Positions 7,977 through 16,702 of a DNA stretch of 64,000 nt are shown here, piece by piece. Each line of letters starts with the position of its first letter. Position 1 is the stretch's first letter. The position numbers were made by a program, and so were the translations under genes. Source of the DNA: Lysobacter terrestris (lineage in GTDB: Bacteria; Pseudomonadota; Gammaproteobacteria; Xanthomonadales; Xanthomonadaceae); contig NZ_CP060820.1 of assembly GCF_014489475.1 (NCBI RefSeq), positions 1,380,001-1,444,000 of the forward strand, in the 5' to 3' direction. The notes under the pieces were generated by a model that did no database searches, had not been told where the DNA came from, and saw only the letters and a program-made list of their open reading frames with translations.

Positions 7977-10298
7977 TCAGAACGGCACGACCAGGTCCGG
8001 CTTCAGTGCGAGCAGCTGCTCGCGGAAGGCCTGCTGGATGCGTTGCAGCGCCGCCGGGGAATCGGCATCGAAGCGCATCACCAGCACCGGGGTGGTGTTG
8101 GAGGCGCGCACCAGGCCCCAGCCGTCGGCGAAGTCCACGCGCAGGCCGTCGATCATCGACGCGCGTCCGCCCTCGAACTGCGCGGCGGAACGGAAGCGCT
8201 CGACGAAGCTGTGCGGATCGCCGTCGGGCGCGTCGACCTTGATCTCCGGCGTCGACACGCCGTCCGGCAGGGCGGCCAGGGTGGCCGACGGCGTGTCCGG
8301 CTGCACCGACAGGATCTCGAGCAGGCGCGCCGCGGCGTAGATGCCGTCGTCGAAGCCGTACCAGCGTTCCTTGAAGAAGAAGTGCCCGCTCATCTCGCCG
8401 GCGAGCTCCGCGCCGGTTTCGCGCATCTTCGCCTTGATCAGCGAATGGCCGGTCTTCCACATCAGCGGGCTGCCGCCGTGGCGCAGGATGTGGCCCGGCA
8501 GGCGGCCGGTGCACTTCACGTCGAAGATGATCATCGCGCCGGGATTGCGCTCGAGCACGTCGGCGGCGAACAGCATCAGCAGGCGGTCCGGGAAGATGTT
8601 CTGGCCGTCGCGGGTGACCACGCCCAGGCGGTCGCCGTCGCCGTCGAAGGCGATGCCGAGGTCGGCGTCGAGGCGCTCGACCATGCGGATCAGATCGTTG
8701 AGGTTGTGCGGCTCGCTGGGATCGGGGTGGTGGTTGGGGAAGGTGCCGTCGATCTCGCAGTACAGCGGGGTGACCTCGGCGCCGATCGCCGACAGCACGC
8801 GCGGGCCGATCTCGCCGGCCACGCCGTTGCCGGCGTCGACCACGACCTTGAGCGGGCGGTCCAGCTGCACGTCGTTGGCGATGCGCTGGACGTAGTCCTC
8901 GCTGATGTCCTGGGTGCGCACGTCGCCGGGGGCGGCCGCGGCGTACAGGCGGTCTTCGGCGATGCGGTCGTAGAGGTCGGTGATCGCGTCGCCGGACAGC
9001 GTCTCGCCGCCGACCACGATCTTGAAGCCGTTGTAGTCCGGCGGGTTGTGGCTGCCGGTGACCGAGACGCAGGAGCCGGCGCGCAGCTGGTAGGCGCCGA
9101 AGTACACCACCGGCGTCGGCGCCATGCCGATGTCGATGACGTTGCGGCCCGCCTTGCGCAGGCCCTTGACCAGGCCCTCGGTGAGTTCCGGGCCGGACAG
9201 GCGACCGTCGCGGCCAACCACGATGTCGAGCAGGCCCTGCTGCTGCATCAGCGAACCGATCGACTGGCCGAGCAGTTCGGCGACGCCGGCATCGAGGGTC
9301 TTGCCGACCACGCCGCGCACGTCGTAGGCGCGGAAGATGCCGCGGTCGATGGCTACCCCGATCCGTGCCGCGGGCGCGGCTTCGGCCGGCGCGGCGACCG
9401 CCACCGCGGCGGCCGGCACCAGCAGGTCCGGGGCCAGCTGGGCGAGGGTCTGGGTGTCACCGTCATCGTGGTGGGCCGACGTGCCGCGGCGCAGCGAGCG
9501 CATCGGGTAGAGCCACGCGGCCAAGGCCGCCAGCACGAGGATGGCGGTGATGACCGCGCACGGCAGCCAGCCCAGGCCGAGGGGACCACCGGCCACGTCG
9601 GGTACCGCGGCGGACACGCGCAGGTCGCTGCCCGGCACCTTCGCGGCCAGCGCCTCGGCGCCGTTGGCGAGCGCCTTGTCGCCGCGTTCGACCAGGCTGG
9701 TCGAACCCTGGCGCAGGGCGAGGTAACCGGCTTCCGGAATGCGCGCGCCCTCGATCCCGCTGCCCAGCTTGTCCAGCGGCAGGCGCACGCTGGCGACACC
9801 GATCAGCTCGGTACCGCGCAGCACCGGCGCGGCCAGCGCCAGCTTCTGCTTGCCCAGGCCGTCGGTGACCACCCAGGCGACCGGCTTCTGGTCGGCCAGC
9901 GCCTGCTCCATCGCCGCCAGGCGGCCGTAGCCGGTCTTGGGCAGGCCGGCGTAGGCCGGATCGAGGTCGGTCGACAGCACCTCGCCTTCGGTCGCCGATG
10001 CCCAGCCCTGGGTCAGCGCTTCCCCGGCCAGGTGCAGGTCATTCGCCGCCAGCGCCGCCTGCACCGGCGCGCTCTGCAGCTGCGCGGCGAACTGCTTCTG
10101 CTCGACAGCGAGCAGCGCCTGCGCGGACTCGACCGCAGCGTCGCGCGCGCGCTCGACGGCCACGCGCCGGTTGCTGTCGCGGAACTGCTCCCACGCGCTC
10201 CAGCCGAACCAGGCCGCCAGCAACGCCAGCACCACGGCGGCGACCTGGCACAGCAGCTTCAGCTGCGCCGGGTCCAGGGTCTTCTTCTCGCTCATCAT
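7977..10298 (-). CDS. algC: Membrane-anchored phosphomannomutase/phosphoglucomutase (AlgC-type)
   Basis: Interconverts hexose 6- and 1-phosphates (Man/Glc), feeding LPS and exopolysaccharide sugar nucleotides. At 773 residues it is far longer than a bare PMM/PGM (about 450). Residues about 1-265 form an N-terminal module: a transmembrane helix (about 15-33), an Ala/Gln-rich sensor-like segment, and a second transmembrane helix (LPCAVITAILVLAALAAWL). The catalytic part shows the phosphoserine loop VTGSHNPPDYNG (about 414), metal loop FDGDGDR, sugar loop GEMSGHFFF and phosphate-binding RASNTTP. AGGAA precedes ATG 10298. It lies downstream of coaC-coaB-dut as in pseudomonads. The symbol reflects that synteny; xanA is an alternative. 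Confidence 0.9.
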   Translation of the reverse strand: MMSEKKTLDPAQLKLLCQVAAVVLALLAAWFGWSAWEQFRDSNRRVAVERARDAAVESAQALLAVEQKQFAAQLQSAPVQAALAANDLHLAGEALTQGWASATEGEVLSTDLDPAYAGLPKTGYGRLAAMEQALADQKPVAWVVTDGLGKQKLALAAPVLRGTELIGVASVRLPLDKLGSGIEGARIPEAGYLALRQGSTSLVERGDKALANGAEALAAKVPGSDLRVSAAVPDVAGGPLGLGWLPCAVITAILVLAALAAWLYPMRSLRRGTSAHHDDGDTQTLAQLAPDLLVPAAAVAVAAPAEAAPAARIGVAIDRGIFRAYDVRGVVGKTLDAGVAELLGQSIGSLMQQQGLLDIVVGRDGRLSGPELTEGLVKGLRKAGRNVIDIGMAPTPVVYFGAYQLRAGSCVSVTGSHNPPDYNGFKIVVGGETLSGDAITDLYDRIAEDRLYAAAAPGDVRTQDISEDYVQRIANDVQLDRPLKVVVDAGNGVAGEIGPRVLSAIGAEVTPLYCEIDGTFPNHHPDPSEPHNLNDLIRMVERLDADLGIAFDGDGDRLGVVTRDGQNIFPDRLLMLFAADVLERNPGAMIIFDVKCTGRLPGHILRHGGSPLMWKTGHSLIKAKMRETGAELAGEMSGHFFFKERWYGFDDGIYAAARLLEILSVQPDTPSATLAALPDGVSTPEIKVDAPDGDPHSFVERFRSAAQFEGGRASMIDGLRVDFADGWGLVRASNTTPVLVMRFDADSPAALQRIQQAFREQLLALKPDLVVPF

Positions 10299-10332
10299 CC
10301 GTTCCTGTCTTGATTCCGTGGGCGACCGTTGT

Positions 10333-10791
10333 TCAGCGCACGCCGGTATGGCCGAAGCCGCCCGCGCCGCGCGCGCTGGCCTCGAATTCGTCGACCACCT
10401 GCAACGTCGCCCGCACGATCGGCAGCACCACCAGCTGCGCGATGCGGTCCCCGGGCTGGATCGTAAAAGCCTCGCGGCCGCGATTCCACACGCTGATCAG
10501 CAGCGGCCCCTGGTAGTCGGCGTCGATCAGGCCGGTGCCGTTGCCGAGCACGATGCCGTGCTTATGCCCCAGCCCCGAGCGCGGCAGGATCACCGCGCAC
10601 ATCGCCGGATCGCCGACGTGGATGGCCAGCCCCGACGGCACCAACGCCGCATCGCCCGGCTGCAGCGCCAGGGGCTGGTCGAGCGCGGCGCGCAGGTCGA
10701 GGCCGGCGCTGGCCGGCGTCGCGTACGCGGGCAGCGGCCATTCGCCGCCGAAGCGCGCGTCAAGGATCTTCAGTTCCAGCGTGTGGTGCAT
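10333..10791 (-). CDS. dut: dUTP diphosphatase
   Basis: Hydrolyses dUTP to dUMP and PPi, keeping uracil out of DNA and supplying dTMP synthesis. The 152-residue trimeric-type dUTPase shows the five family motifs in order: [45 protein letters not shown] and the C-terminal [10 protein letters not shown] that closes over the active site. It lies between coaB and algC on the same strand with short gaps, suggesting co-transcription. Confidence 0.96.
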   Translation of the reverse strand: MHHTLELKILDARFGGEWPLPAYATPASAGLDLRAALDQPLALQPGDAALVPSGLAIHVGDPAMCAVILPRSGLGHKHGIVLGNGTGLIDADYQGPLLISVWNRGREAFTIQPGDRIAQLVVLPIVRATLQVVDEFEASARGAGGFGHTGVR

Positions 10792-10881
10792 GCGGTTCCC
10801 TTACTGCCGCTGATTATTCCAACCGAACGAGCCGGGGCGCGTCGGAATCGGTGGTGTGCCCAACCATGGCGCGTGATGAAG

Positions 10882-11541
10882 TCACTCGCGGGCCAGCCGC
10901 GACGAGATCAGTTCAAGCAAGTTGTCTGCCAACTGCGTCTTCGGCGCCGGGCCGAGCGCGTGGGCGAAGCCGTCGCGGCCGTACACCACCAGCGCGTTGT
11001 CGTCGCTTTCGAAGCCGCTGCCGTCGACGCCGACGCGGTTGGCGGCGATCAGGTCGAGCCGCTTCTTCTCCAGCTTGCCGCGTGCGTACTCCTCGACGCG
11101 GTCGGTTTCCGCCGCGAACCCGACCACCAGCCGCGGCCGCAGCGCGTGCACGGCGACCTCGGCGAGGATGTCCGGCGTGCGCACCAGTTCCAGCACCAGC
11201 GTGTCCATGCCCGCCTGCTTCTTGATCTTGCCGGCGGCGACGCTGCGCGGGGTGAAGTCGGCGACCGCGGCCGCACCGATGTAGACGTCGGCCGGCAGCG
11301 CGGCCAGGACCGCCGCGTGCATCTGCGCGGCGCTGCGCACGTCGATCCGGGTCACGCCCGCCGGCGTGGGCAGGGCCACCGGGCCCGCCACCAGTACCAC
11401 CTCGGCCCCCTGGCGCACGGCCGCCGCGGCGACCGCGAACCCCATCTTGCCGCTGCTGCGGTTGCCGATGAAGCGGACCGGGTCGAGGTCCTCGAAGGTG
11501 GGCCCCGCACTGACGACGACCCGACGCCCGCGCAGGCTCAT
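10882..11541 (-). CDS. coaB: Phosphopantothenoylcysteine synthetase, stand-alone CoaB
   Basis: Joins 4'-phosphopantothenate to cysteine using CTP in coenzyme A synthesis. The 219-residue protein matches the C-terminal half of bacterial CoaBC: VVVSAGPTFEDLDPVRFIGNRSSGKMG (nucleotide region), AAAVADF, KIKK, and DLIAANRVG. In most bacteria this domain is fused behind CoaC; here it has its own ATG at 11541, overlapping the coaC stop as ATGA and preceded by AGGAGG with four bases between, inside the end of coaC. Translation is therefore probably coupled, giving two polypeptides from one message. Confidence 0.88.
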   Translation of the reverse strand: MSLRGRRVVVSAGPTFEDLDPVRFIGNRSSGKMGFAVAAAAVRQGAEVVLVAGPVALPTPAGVTRIDVRSAAQMHAAVLAALPADVYIGAAAVADFTPRSVAAGKIKKQAGMDTLVLELVRTPDILAEVAVHALRPRLVVGFAAETDRVEEYARGKLEKKRLDLIAANRVGVDGSGFESDDNALVVYGRDGFAHALGPAPKTQLADNLLELISSRLARE

Positions 11542-12119
11542 CGCGCCTCCTGCGCCTGGTGCAGGACCAGCGCGGTGACGATGTCGTGCGGCTCGCTCAG
11601 CCGGCCGGGGCCGGATTCGCCTTCGGCCAGCAGACCGTCCGCCGGACCGATGACCTGCACCCCGCGCTCGCGCAGGGTGGCGATGTTGGCCTGGGTGGCC
11701 GGGTGCAGCCACATGCGGTGGTTCATCGCCGGGCACACGGTGATCGGTGCGGTGGTCGCCAGGCACAGCGTGGTGACCAGGTCGTCGGCGAAGCCGTGGG
11801 TCAGCTTGGCGAGCGTGTTGGCGGTGGCGGGCGCAACCACGATCCGATCGGCCCAACGCGCCAGTTCGATATGCCCCATCGCCGCCTCGGCGGCTTCGTC
11901 CCACAGCGAGGTCCGCACCGGGAAGCCCGACAAGGCCTGGAAGGTCGGCGTGCCGACGAAGCGCGTGGCTGCCTCGGTCATCGCCACCTGCACCAGCGCC
12001 CCGGCATCGCGCAGCCGGCGCACCAGTTCGGCCGCCTTGTACGCGGCGATGCCGCCGCACACGCACAGCAGGATGCGCTGGTCGGCGAGCTGCTCTCTCG
12101 GGGCGCGGGCCTCGGCCAT
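11538..12119 (-). CDS. coaC: Phosphopantothenoylcysteine decarboxylase, stand-alone CoaC
   Basis: FMN-dependent decarboxylase giving 4'-phosphopantetheine, the step after CoaB. The 193-residue protein has CGGIAAYKAAELVRRL, the catalytic-His region GHIELARWADRIVVAPATANT (His 83), and PAMNHRMW. The loop that in E. coli reads SQACGDIGPGRM, with Cys158 as the acid needed for the last reduction step, reads GLLAEGESGPGRL here: the Cys is replaced by Glu 166 with no gap. Whether Glu can substitute, or some other residue does, is unknown. The stop overlaps the coaB start (ATGA). Divergent from radC. Confidence 0.88.
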   Translation of the reverse strand: MAEARAPREQLADQRILLCVCGGIAAYKAAELVRRLRDAGALVQVAMTEAATRFVGTPTFQALSGFPVRTSLWDEAAEAAMGHIELARWADRIVVAPATANTLAKLTHGFADDLVTTLCLATTAPITVCPAMNHRMWLHPATQANIATLRERGVQVIGPADGLLAEGESGPGRLSEPHDIVTALVLHQAQEAR

Positions 12120-12327
12120 CGGTTCGGAAAATTCCTGCCGCGAAACGGGCGTTTAGCTTACCCGAATGCGCGCAGGCCCCTGATCCACGCAGGCCGCGCG
12201 CCGCGGCACGCTGTACCCATCCCGGGCGCGGCAGGACTCCACTGACTGTTCCAGGTTCGCAGGCAGACGCTCGCCCGCCGCGTCCGGGAACCCTTCTTCC
12301 TTCTTCCGCCCCACCTCCGGAGACCGC

Positions 12328-13002
12328 ATGCGCATCCGCGACTGGCCCGCGACCGAGCGTCCGCGCGAGAAGCTGCTGGCCCGCGGTGCCGGCGCGCTGT
12401 CGGATGCGGAACTGCTGGCGTTGTTCCTCGGCTCGGGCCTGCGCGGGCGCGACGCGGTGGCCACCGCACGCGAATTGCTGGCGACGCACGGCCCGCTGCG
12501 GCCCCTGCTGGAGCAGCCGCCGCACGCACTGCGCCGCCTGCCGGGCCTGGGGCCCGCGCGCGCCTGCACCCTGGCCGCGGCACTCGAACTGGGCCGGCGC
12601 CTGCTGCATGCCGAACTCGAACGCGGCGCCGTCCTCGGCGACCCGCAGGCGGCCGGCCGCTACTTCATGCAGCACCTGCGCGGACGGCCGCACGAGGTGT
12701 TCGCGGCGATGTTCCTCGACACCCGCCACCGCGTCCTCGCCTACGAGGAGCTGTTCCAGGGTACCCTCGACGGCGCCGAAGTGCATCCGCGCGAAGTCGT
12801 GCGCCGCGCGCTGGGCCACAACGCCGCCGCGGTGATCGTCGCCCACAACCACCCGAGCGGAAATCCCGAGCCCTCGGCCGCGGATCGCGCGGTGACGGCG
12901 CGGTTGAAACAGGCGCTGGCGCTGGTCGACCTGCGCCTGCTCGACCACTTCGTGATCGGGGACGGGCCACCGGTGTCGCTGGCGGCGCGCGGGTGGGTGT
13001 GA
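12328..13002 (+). CDS. radC: RadC family (JAB/MPN) protein
   Basis: 224 residues with an N-terminal helix-hairpin-helix region ([15 protein letters not shown]) and a C-terminal JAB1/MPN-type metalloprotease-like domain containing HNHPSG (about 173-178) and a downstream Asp in SAAD. Historically called a DNA repair protein; its biochemical function is not settled. GGAGA lies just before ATG 12328. It is divergent from the coaC-coaB-dut-algC genes, the same neighbourhood as in pseudomonads. Confidence 0.93.
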   Translation: MRIRDWPATERPREKLLARGAGALSDAELLALFLGSGLRGRDAVATARELLATHGPLRPLLEQPPHALRRLPGLGPARACTLAAALELGRRLLHAELERGAVLGDPQAAGRYFMQHLRGRPHEVFAAMFLDTRHRVLAYEELFQGTLDGAEVHPREVVRRALGHNAAAVIVAHNHPSGNPEPSAADRAVTARLKQALALVDLRLLDHFVIGDGPPVSLAARGWV

Positions 13003-13070
13003 AGCCCTGGCTTTGGCTGCTCGCAACCGCTGACGCGCCTTCCGCGCTGTGGAAGTTGGCCGGGGGCCCG

Positions 13071-13076
13071 TACAAT
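13071..13076 (+). promoter_or_regulatory. TACAAT -10 box upstream of argS
   Basis: TACAAT followed by GCCCG, 31 bases before the GTG start of argS. The same box recurs upstream of speE, speA, ubiK, arfB and ubiJ in this window, which supports it being a real sigma-70 -10 element. Its last bases form an ATG that could be misread as the argS start. Confidence 0.55.
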
Positions 13077-13107
13077 GCCCGACCCGCTACACCGCCCGAA
13101 AAATCCC

Positions 13108-14811
13108 GTGAAATCGACTCTCCGCGACCTCGTCGCGGCCGCCATCGACTCCCTGCGCGCCGCCGGCACGATTCCCGCCGACCTGGCCACGCCCGACTAC
13201 GTCATCGAGCGCCCCAAGACCCGCGCCCAGGGCGACTTCTCCAGCAACGCCGCGATGCTGCTGGCGAAGCCGGCCAGGTCGAACCCGCGCGCGATCGCGC
13301 AGGCGCTGGTCGATGCGCTGCCGGCCAACGATGCGATCGCCAAGGTCGAGATCGCCGGCCCGGGCTTCATCAACTTCTTCGTGCACGAAGCCGCCTGGCG
13401 CGCGCAGGTCGGCGACGTGCTGGCGCAGGGCGCGCGCTACGGCCGCAACGATTCCGGCCAGGGCCACACCGCCGGCGTCGAATACGTCTCGGCCAACCCG
13501 ACCGGCCCGCTGCACGTCGGCCACGGCCGCGCCGCGGTGATCGGCGACTGCATCGCGCGCGTGCTCGATGCCAACGGCTGGAACGTCAAGCGCGAGTTCT
13601 ACTACAACGACGCCGGCGCGCAGATCAACAACCTCGCCATCTCGGTGCAGGCGCGCGCGCAGGGTCGCGGTCCCGACGACGCCGGCTGGCCGGAAGACGG
13701 CTACCGCGGCGACTACATCATCGATGTCGCCAACGCCTACCTGCGCGGCGACAGCATCGAGGTCGACGGCCACACGGTGGTCGGCGCGAAGGATCCGCAC
13801 GACCTCGACGCGAACAATCTCGACAAGATCCGCCAGTTCGCCGTCGCCTACCTGCGCCGCGAGCAGAACGGCGATCTCGCCGCCTACGGCGTCGGCTTCG
13901 ACGTGTACTTCCTCGAGAGCTCGCTCTACACCGGCGGCAAGGTCGACGAAACCGTGCGCGAACTCGTTGCCCACGGCCACACCTACGAGGAAGGCGGTGC
14001 GCTGTGGCTGCGCACCACCGATTTCGGTGACGACAAGGACCGCGTCATGCGCAAGTCCGACGGCACCTACACCTATTTCCTGCCCGACGTCGCCTACCAC
14101 CGCAGCAAGTGGCAGCGCGGCTACGAGCGCGCGATCACCGAGCTGGGCGCCGACCACCACGGCTCGCTCAACCGCGTGCTCGCCGGCCTGCAGGCGCTGG
14201 ACTGCGGCATTCCCAAGGGCTGGCCGGAATACGTGCTGCACCAGATGGTCACGGTGATGCGCGGCGGCGAGGAAGTGAAGCTGTCCAAGCGCGCCGGCAG
14301 CTACGTCACCCTGCGCGACCTGGTCGATGAAGTCGGCCGCGATGCGACGCGCTGGTTCCTGATCGCGCGCAAGCCCGATTCGCAGCTCACCTTCGACATC
14401 GACTTCGCGCGTTCGCAGTCGCTCGACAATCCCGTGTACTACGTGCAGGTCTCGCACGCGCGCATGCACGGGCTGACCCGCCAGCTGAAGGAACGCGGGC
14501 TGTCGTTCGACGCCGCCAACGGCCTGGCGCAGCCGCTCGACCTCGACGACGACAGCGCGCGCGAACTGGTCACCACCCTGCTGCGTTACCCCGACGTGGT
14601 CGAGCTGGCCGGCCGCGACCTCGAGCCACACCAGATCGCCGCGTACCTGCTGGAACTCGCGCAGACCTTCCAGACGTATTACAACGACCACCAGTTCCTG
14701 GTCGACGACGCCAACCTGCGCGACGCGCGCCTGGTGCTGGCGCTGGCGACGCGGCAGGTGCTGGCCAACGGCCTGGAACTGCTCGGCGTCAGCGCACCGG
14801 AAGCGATGTGA
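13108..14811 (+). CDS. argS: Arginyl-tRNA synthetase
   Basis: Class I synthetase charging tRNA(Arg). Shows the N-terminal add-1 domain, [13 protein letters not shown] (HIGH motif), the Arg-binding and Rossmann core with [12 protein letters not shown], and [15 protein letters not shown] as its KMSKS-like region, then the helical anticodon domain ending VSAPEAM. I choose GTG 13108 ([13 protein letters not shown], 567 residues, like E. coli ArgS at 577) over the in-frame ATG at 13075, because that ATG lies inside a TACAAT promoter box. A SPOR-domain gene follows, a conserved gammaproteobacterial pairing. Confidence 0.95.
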   Translation: MKSTLRDLVAAAIDSLRAAGTIPADLATPDYVIERPKTRAQGDFSSNAAMLLAKPARSNPRAIAQALVDALPANDAIAKVEIAGPGFINFFVHEAAWRAQVGDVLAQGARYGRNDSGQGHTAGVEYVSANPTGPLHVGHGRAAVIGDCIARVLDANGWNVKREFYYNDAGAQINNLAISVQARAQGRGPDDAGWPEDGYRGDYIIDVANAYLRGDSIEVDGHTVVGAKDPHDLDANNLDKIRQFAVAYLRREQNGDLAAYGVGFDVYFLESSLYTGGKVDETVRELVAHGHTYEEGGALWLRTTDFGDDKDRVMRKSDGTYTYFLPDVAYHRSKWQRGYERAITELGADHHGSLNRVLAGLQALDCGIPKGWPEYVLHQMVTVMRGGEEVKLSKRAGSYVTLRDLVDEVGRDATRWFLIARKPDSQLTFDIDFARSQSLDNPVYYVQVSHARMHGLTRQLKERGLSFDAANGLAQPLDLDDDSARELVTTLLRYPDVVELAGRDLEPHQIAAYLLELAQTFQTYYNDHQFLVDDANLRDARLVLALATRQVLANGLELLGVSAPEAM

Positions 14812-14919
14812 CCCGCGCGATGCCGCGCACGCAGTAGACACACACGAAGCAAACCGCGCGCCTTCGGGCGCATCGGCAACGAGACAACAACGGGCGGCAG
14901 CGCCCCAGGACAGAACGAA

Positions 14920-15750
14920 GTGGCAGCAAAGCGCGGCAAGTCGCAGGCACGACGCAGTGGCGGCAACGGCAACAACATTCCCGGCTGGGCCTGGCTGGTC
15001 CTCGGGATCCTGCTGACGGTGGTGGTGGTCATCGTCGCGCCCAAGTACCTGAAATCGGACGGCGACGGCTTCTTCCGCCCGCAACCGAACCCCGATGCGC
15101 AGCCCGCGCCCATCGCCGAGGACGAAGACGCCGTCGCCCCCGAGGGCGATGTGCCCGCGCCGAAGACCGCCAAGGGCGGCGCGAAGCCCGAGGGCGAGGA
15201 CTACGACTTCTACACCCTGCTCCCGGGCAAGGAAGTGCCGCTGAGCGACGCGGAAATCGCCGCGACCGAGCGCGCCGAGGCGCAGCGCGAAGCCGCGCGC
15301 CTCAAGCAGGCGCAGGAGCAGGCAATGGCCGCCGCTACTCCCGCCGCGAACGCCCCGCAGGCGGCGGCACTGCCCGCGCCCGTCGACGACGACACGGCCG
15401 AGACGCCTGCACCGAAGCCGGTCGCCACCGCGCCGGCCGCGACCAAGCCTGCGCCGGTCACAACGGCCTCGGCTGCGAACAAGCCGACGACCGCCACCGC
15501 GCCCGCCCTCGACGACAACACCCGCTACCTGCTCCAGGCCGGCGCCTTCCAGGCCTCGGGCCAGGCCGAGGAATTGAAGGCGAAGATCGCCCTGCTCGGC
15601 CTCGGCGCGCGCGTGGAAGCCGCCGAGATCAAGGGCAGCACGGTCTACCGCGTGCGCATGGGGCCCTACGGCACCGCCAGCGACCTGGCCGAAGCCAAGC
15701 GCAAGCTGTCCGCCGGCGGCCTGTCGGCGCTGGCGATCAAGGTGAAGTGA
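14920..15750 (+). CDS. SPOR-domain cell-division-type membrane protein
   Basis: 276 residues: basic cytoplasmic tail, one transmembrane helix (about 21-40, WAWLVLGILLTVVVVIVAP), a long Ala/Pro/Lys-rich periplasmic linker, and a C-terminal SPOR domain (about 204-276, beginning RYLLQAGAFQASGQAEEL) that binds denuded septal glycan. The architecture is FtsN-like, and position after argS supports that, but the essential FtsN region cannot be recognised, so no symbol is given. Start is GTG 14920 with AGGA nine bases upstream. Confidence 0.88.
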   Translation: MAAKRGKSQARRSGGNGNNIPGWAWLVLGILLTVVVVIVAPKYLKSDGDGFFRPQPNPDAQPAPIAEDEDAVAPEGDVPAPKTAKGGAKPEGEDYDFYTLLPGKEVPLSDAEIAATERAEAQREAARLKQAQEQAMAAATPAANAPQAAALPAPVDDDTAETPAPKPVATAPAATKPAPVTTASAANKPTTATAPALDDNTRYLLQAGAFQASGQAEELKAKIALLGLGARVEAAEIKGSTVYRVRMGPYGTASDLAEAKRKLSAGGLSALAIKVK

Positions 15751-15778
15751 GCGTCCGCACGTACCCGGAGTAGCGTCG

Positions 15779-16531
15779 ATGTCGAAAACAGCCCTCATCA
15801 CCGGCGCCACCTCCGGCTTCGGCGCCGCCACCGCCCGCCGCTTCGTGGCCGCGGGCTGGCGCGTGATCGCCACCGGTCGCCGTGCCGATCGTCTGCAGGC
15901 GTTGGTCGACGAACTCGGCGCGGACCAGGTGCACGCCGCGGTGTTCGACATCCGCGATGCGCAGGCGATGAACGCCGCGATGGATGCGCTGCCGGAGGCC
16001 TTCCGCGGCATCGACCTGCTGGTCAACAACGCCGGTCTCGCCCAGGGCACCAAGCCGGCGCAGGACGCGCGCCTGGACGACTGGCAGCGCATGATCGACA
16101 CCAACGTCACCGCGCTGGTGACGCTGACCCGGCGCGTGCTGCCGCTGCTGATCGAGCGCCGCGGCGCGATCGTCAACATCAGTTCGACCGCGGCGAACTA
16201 TCCCTATGCCGGCGGCAACGTCTACGGCGGCACCAAGGCCTTCGTCAGCCAGTTCTCGCTCGGCCTGCGCAGCGACCTGCATGGCACCGGCGTGCGCGTG
16301 ACCACGCTGGAGCCGGGCATGGCCGAAACCGAATTCACCCTGGTGCGCACCCACGGCGACCAGGCCGCGTCGGATGCGCTGTACCAGGGTGCCCAGCCGA
16401 TGACTGCGCAGGACATCGCCGACACCATCCATTGGATCGCAACGCTGCCGCCGCACCTCAACATCAACCGGTTGGAGATGATGCCGGTGAGCCAGTCGTT
16501 CGCCGGCTTCCAGGTCGCGCGCGGCGCATAA
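15779..16531 (+). CDS. ydfG: SDR oxidoreductase, YdfG-type serine/3-hydroxy acid dehydrogenase
   Basis: 250-residue NADP-dependent short-chain dehydrogenase. It has the cofactor loop TGATSGFGAATARRF, NNAGLAQG, the catalytic Ser in NISSTAANYPYAGGNVYGGTK with Tyr and Lys as YxxxK, and the family tail LPPHLNINRLEMMPVSQSFAG. These stretches match E. coli YdfG (acting on L-allo-threonine, L-serine and 3-hydroxypropionate) almost motif for motif. The exact substrate here is inferred. Cytoplasmic. Confidence 0.88.
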   Translation: MSKTALITGATSGFGAATARRFVAAGWRVIATGRRADRLQALVDELGADQVHAAVFDIRDAQAMNAAMDALPEAFRGIDLLVNNAGLAQGTKPAQDARLDDWQRMIDTNVTALVTLTRRVLPLLIERRGAIVNISSTAANYPYAGGNVYGGTKAFVSQFSLGLRSDLHGTGVRVTTLEPGMAETEFTLVRTHGDQAASDALYQGAQPMTAQDIADTIHWIATLPPHLNINRLEMMPVSQSFAGFQVARGA

Positions 16532-16550
16532 GCGGCCGGGCGCACCAATC

Positions 16551-16692
16551 TCCATCCTTCTCCCCGTTTGCGGGGAGAAGGTGTCCCGCAGGGACGGATG
16601 AGGGGCGCTTTTGCTGTGCCGACACATCCCCTCACCCTGCGCCGCTAACGCGACGCTGTCCCTCTCCCCGCAAGCGGGGCGAGGGGTGTCCT
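16551..16692. repeat. Intergenic palindromic repeat element, copy A
   Basis: REP/BIME-like element between convergent ydfG and speA. It starts with the hairpin CTTCTCCCCGTTTGCGGGGAG, continues with the module GGATGAGGGGCGCTTTTGC, then CCCCTCACCCTGCG, and ends in a second hairpin CTCTCCCCGCAAGCGGGGC. The same modules in the same order occur at 31804-31997 (inverted) and, less conserved, at 57368-57515. It has no coding capacity and may act as a terminator region. Confidence 0.8.
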
Positions 16693-16702
16693 CAGCACGG
16701 CA

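Noticed and set aside
11538-11541. Sequencing frameshift as the cause of the coaB/coaC split
   Set aside because: The overlap is an exact ATGA with AGGAGG four bases before the ATG, and both chains begin and end at natural domain limits; it is kept as an open point in the finding rather than as the call.
13087-16179. A 1030-codon open frame on the minus strand across argS, the SPOR gene and the SDR gene
   Set aside because: It is antisense to three well-identified genes; its product is low-complexity Val/Ala/Gly/Arg with no recognisable domain, a normal effect of high GC on the opposite strand.
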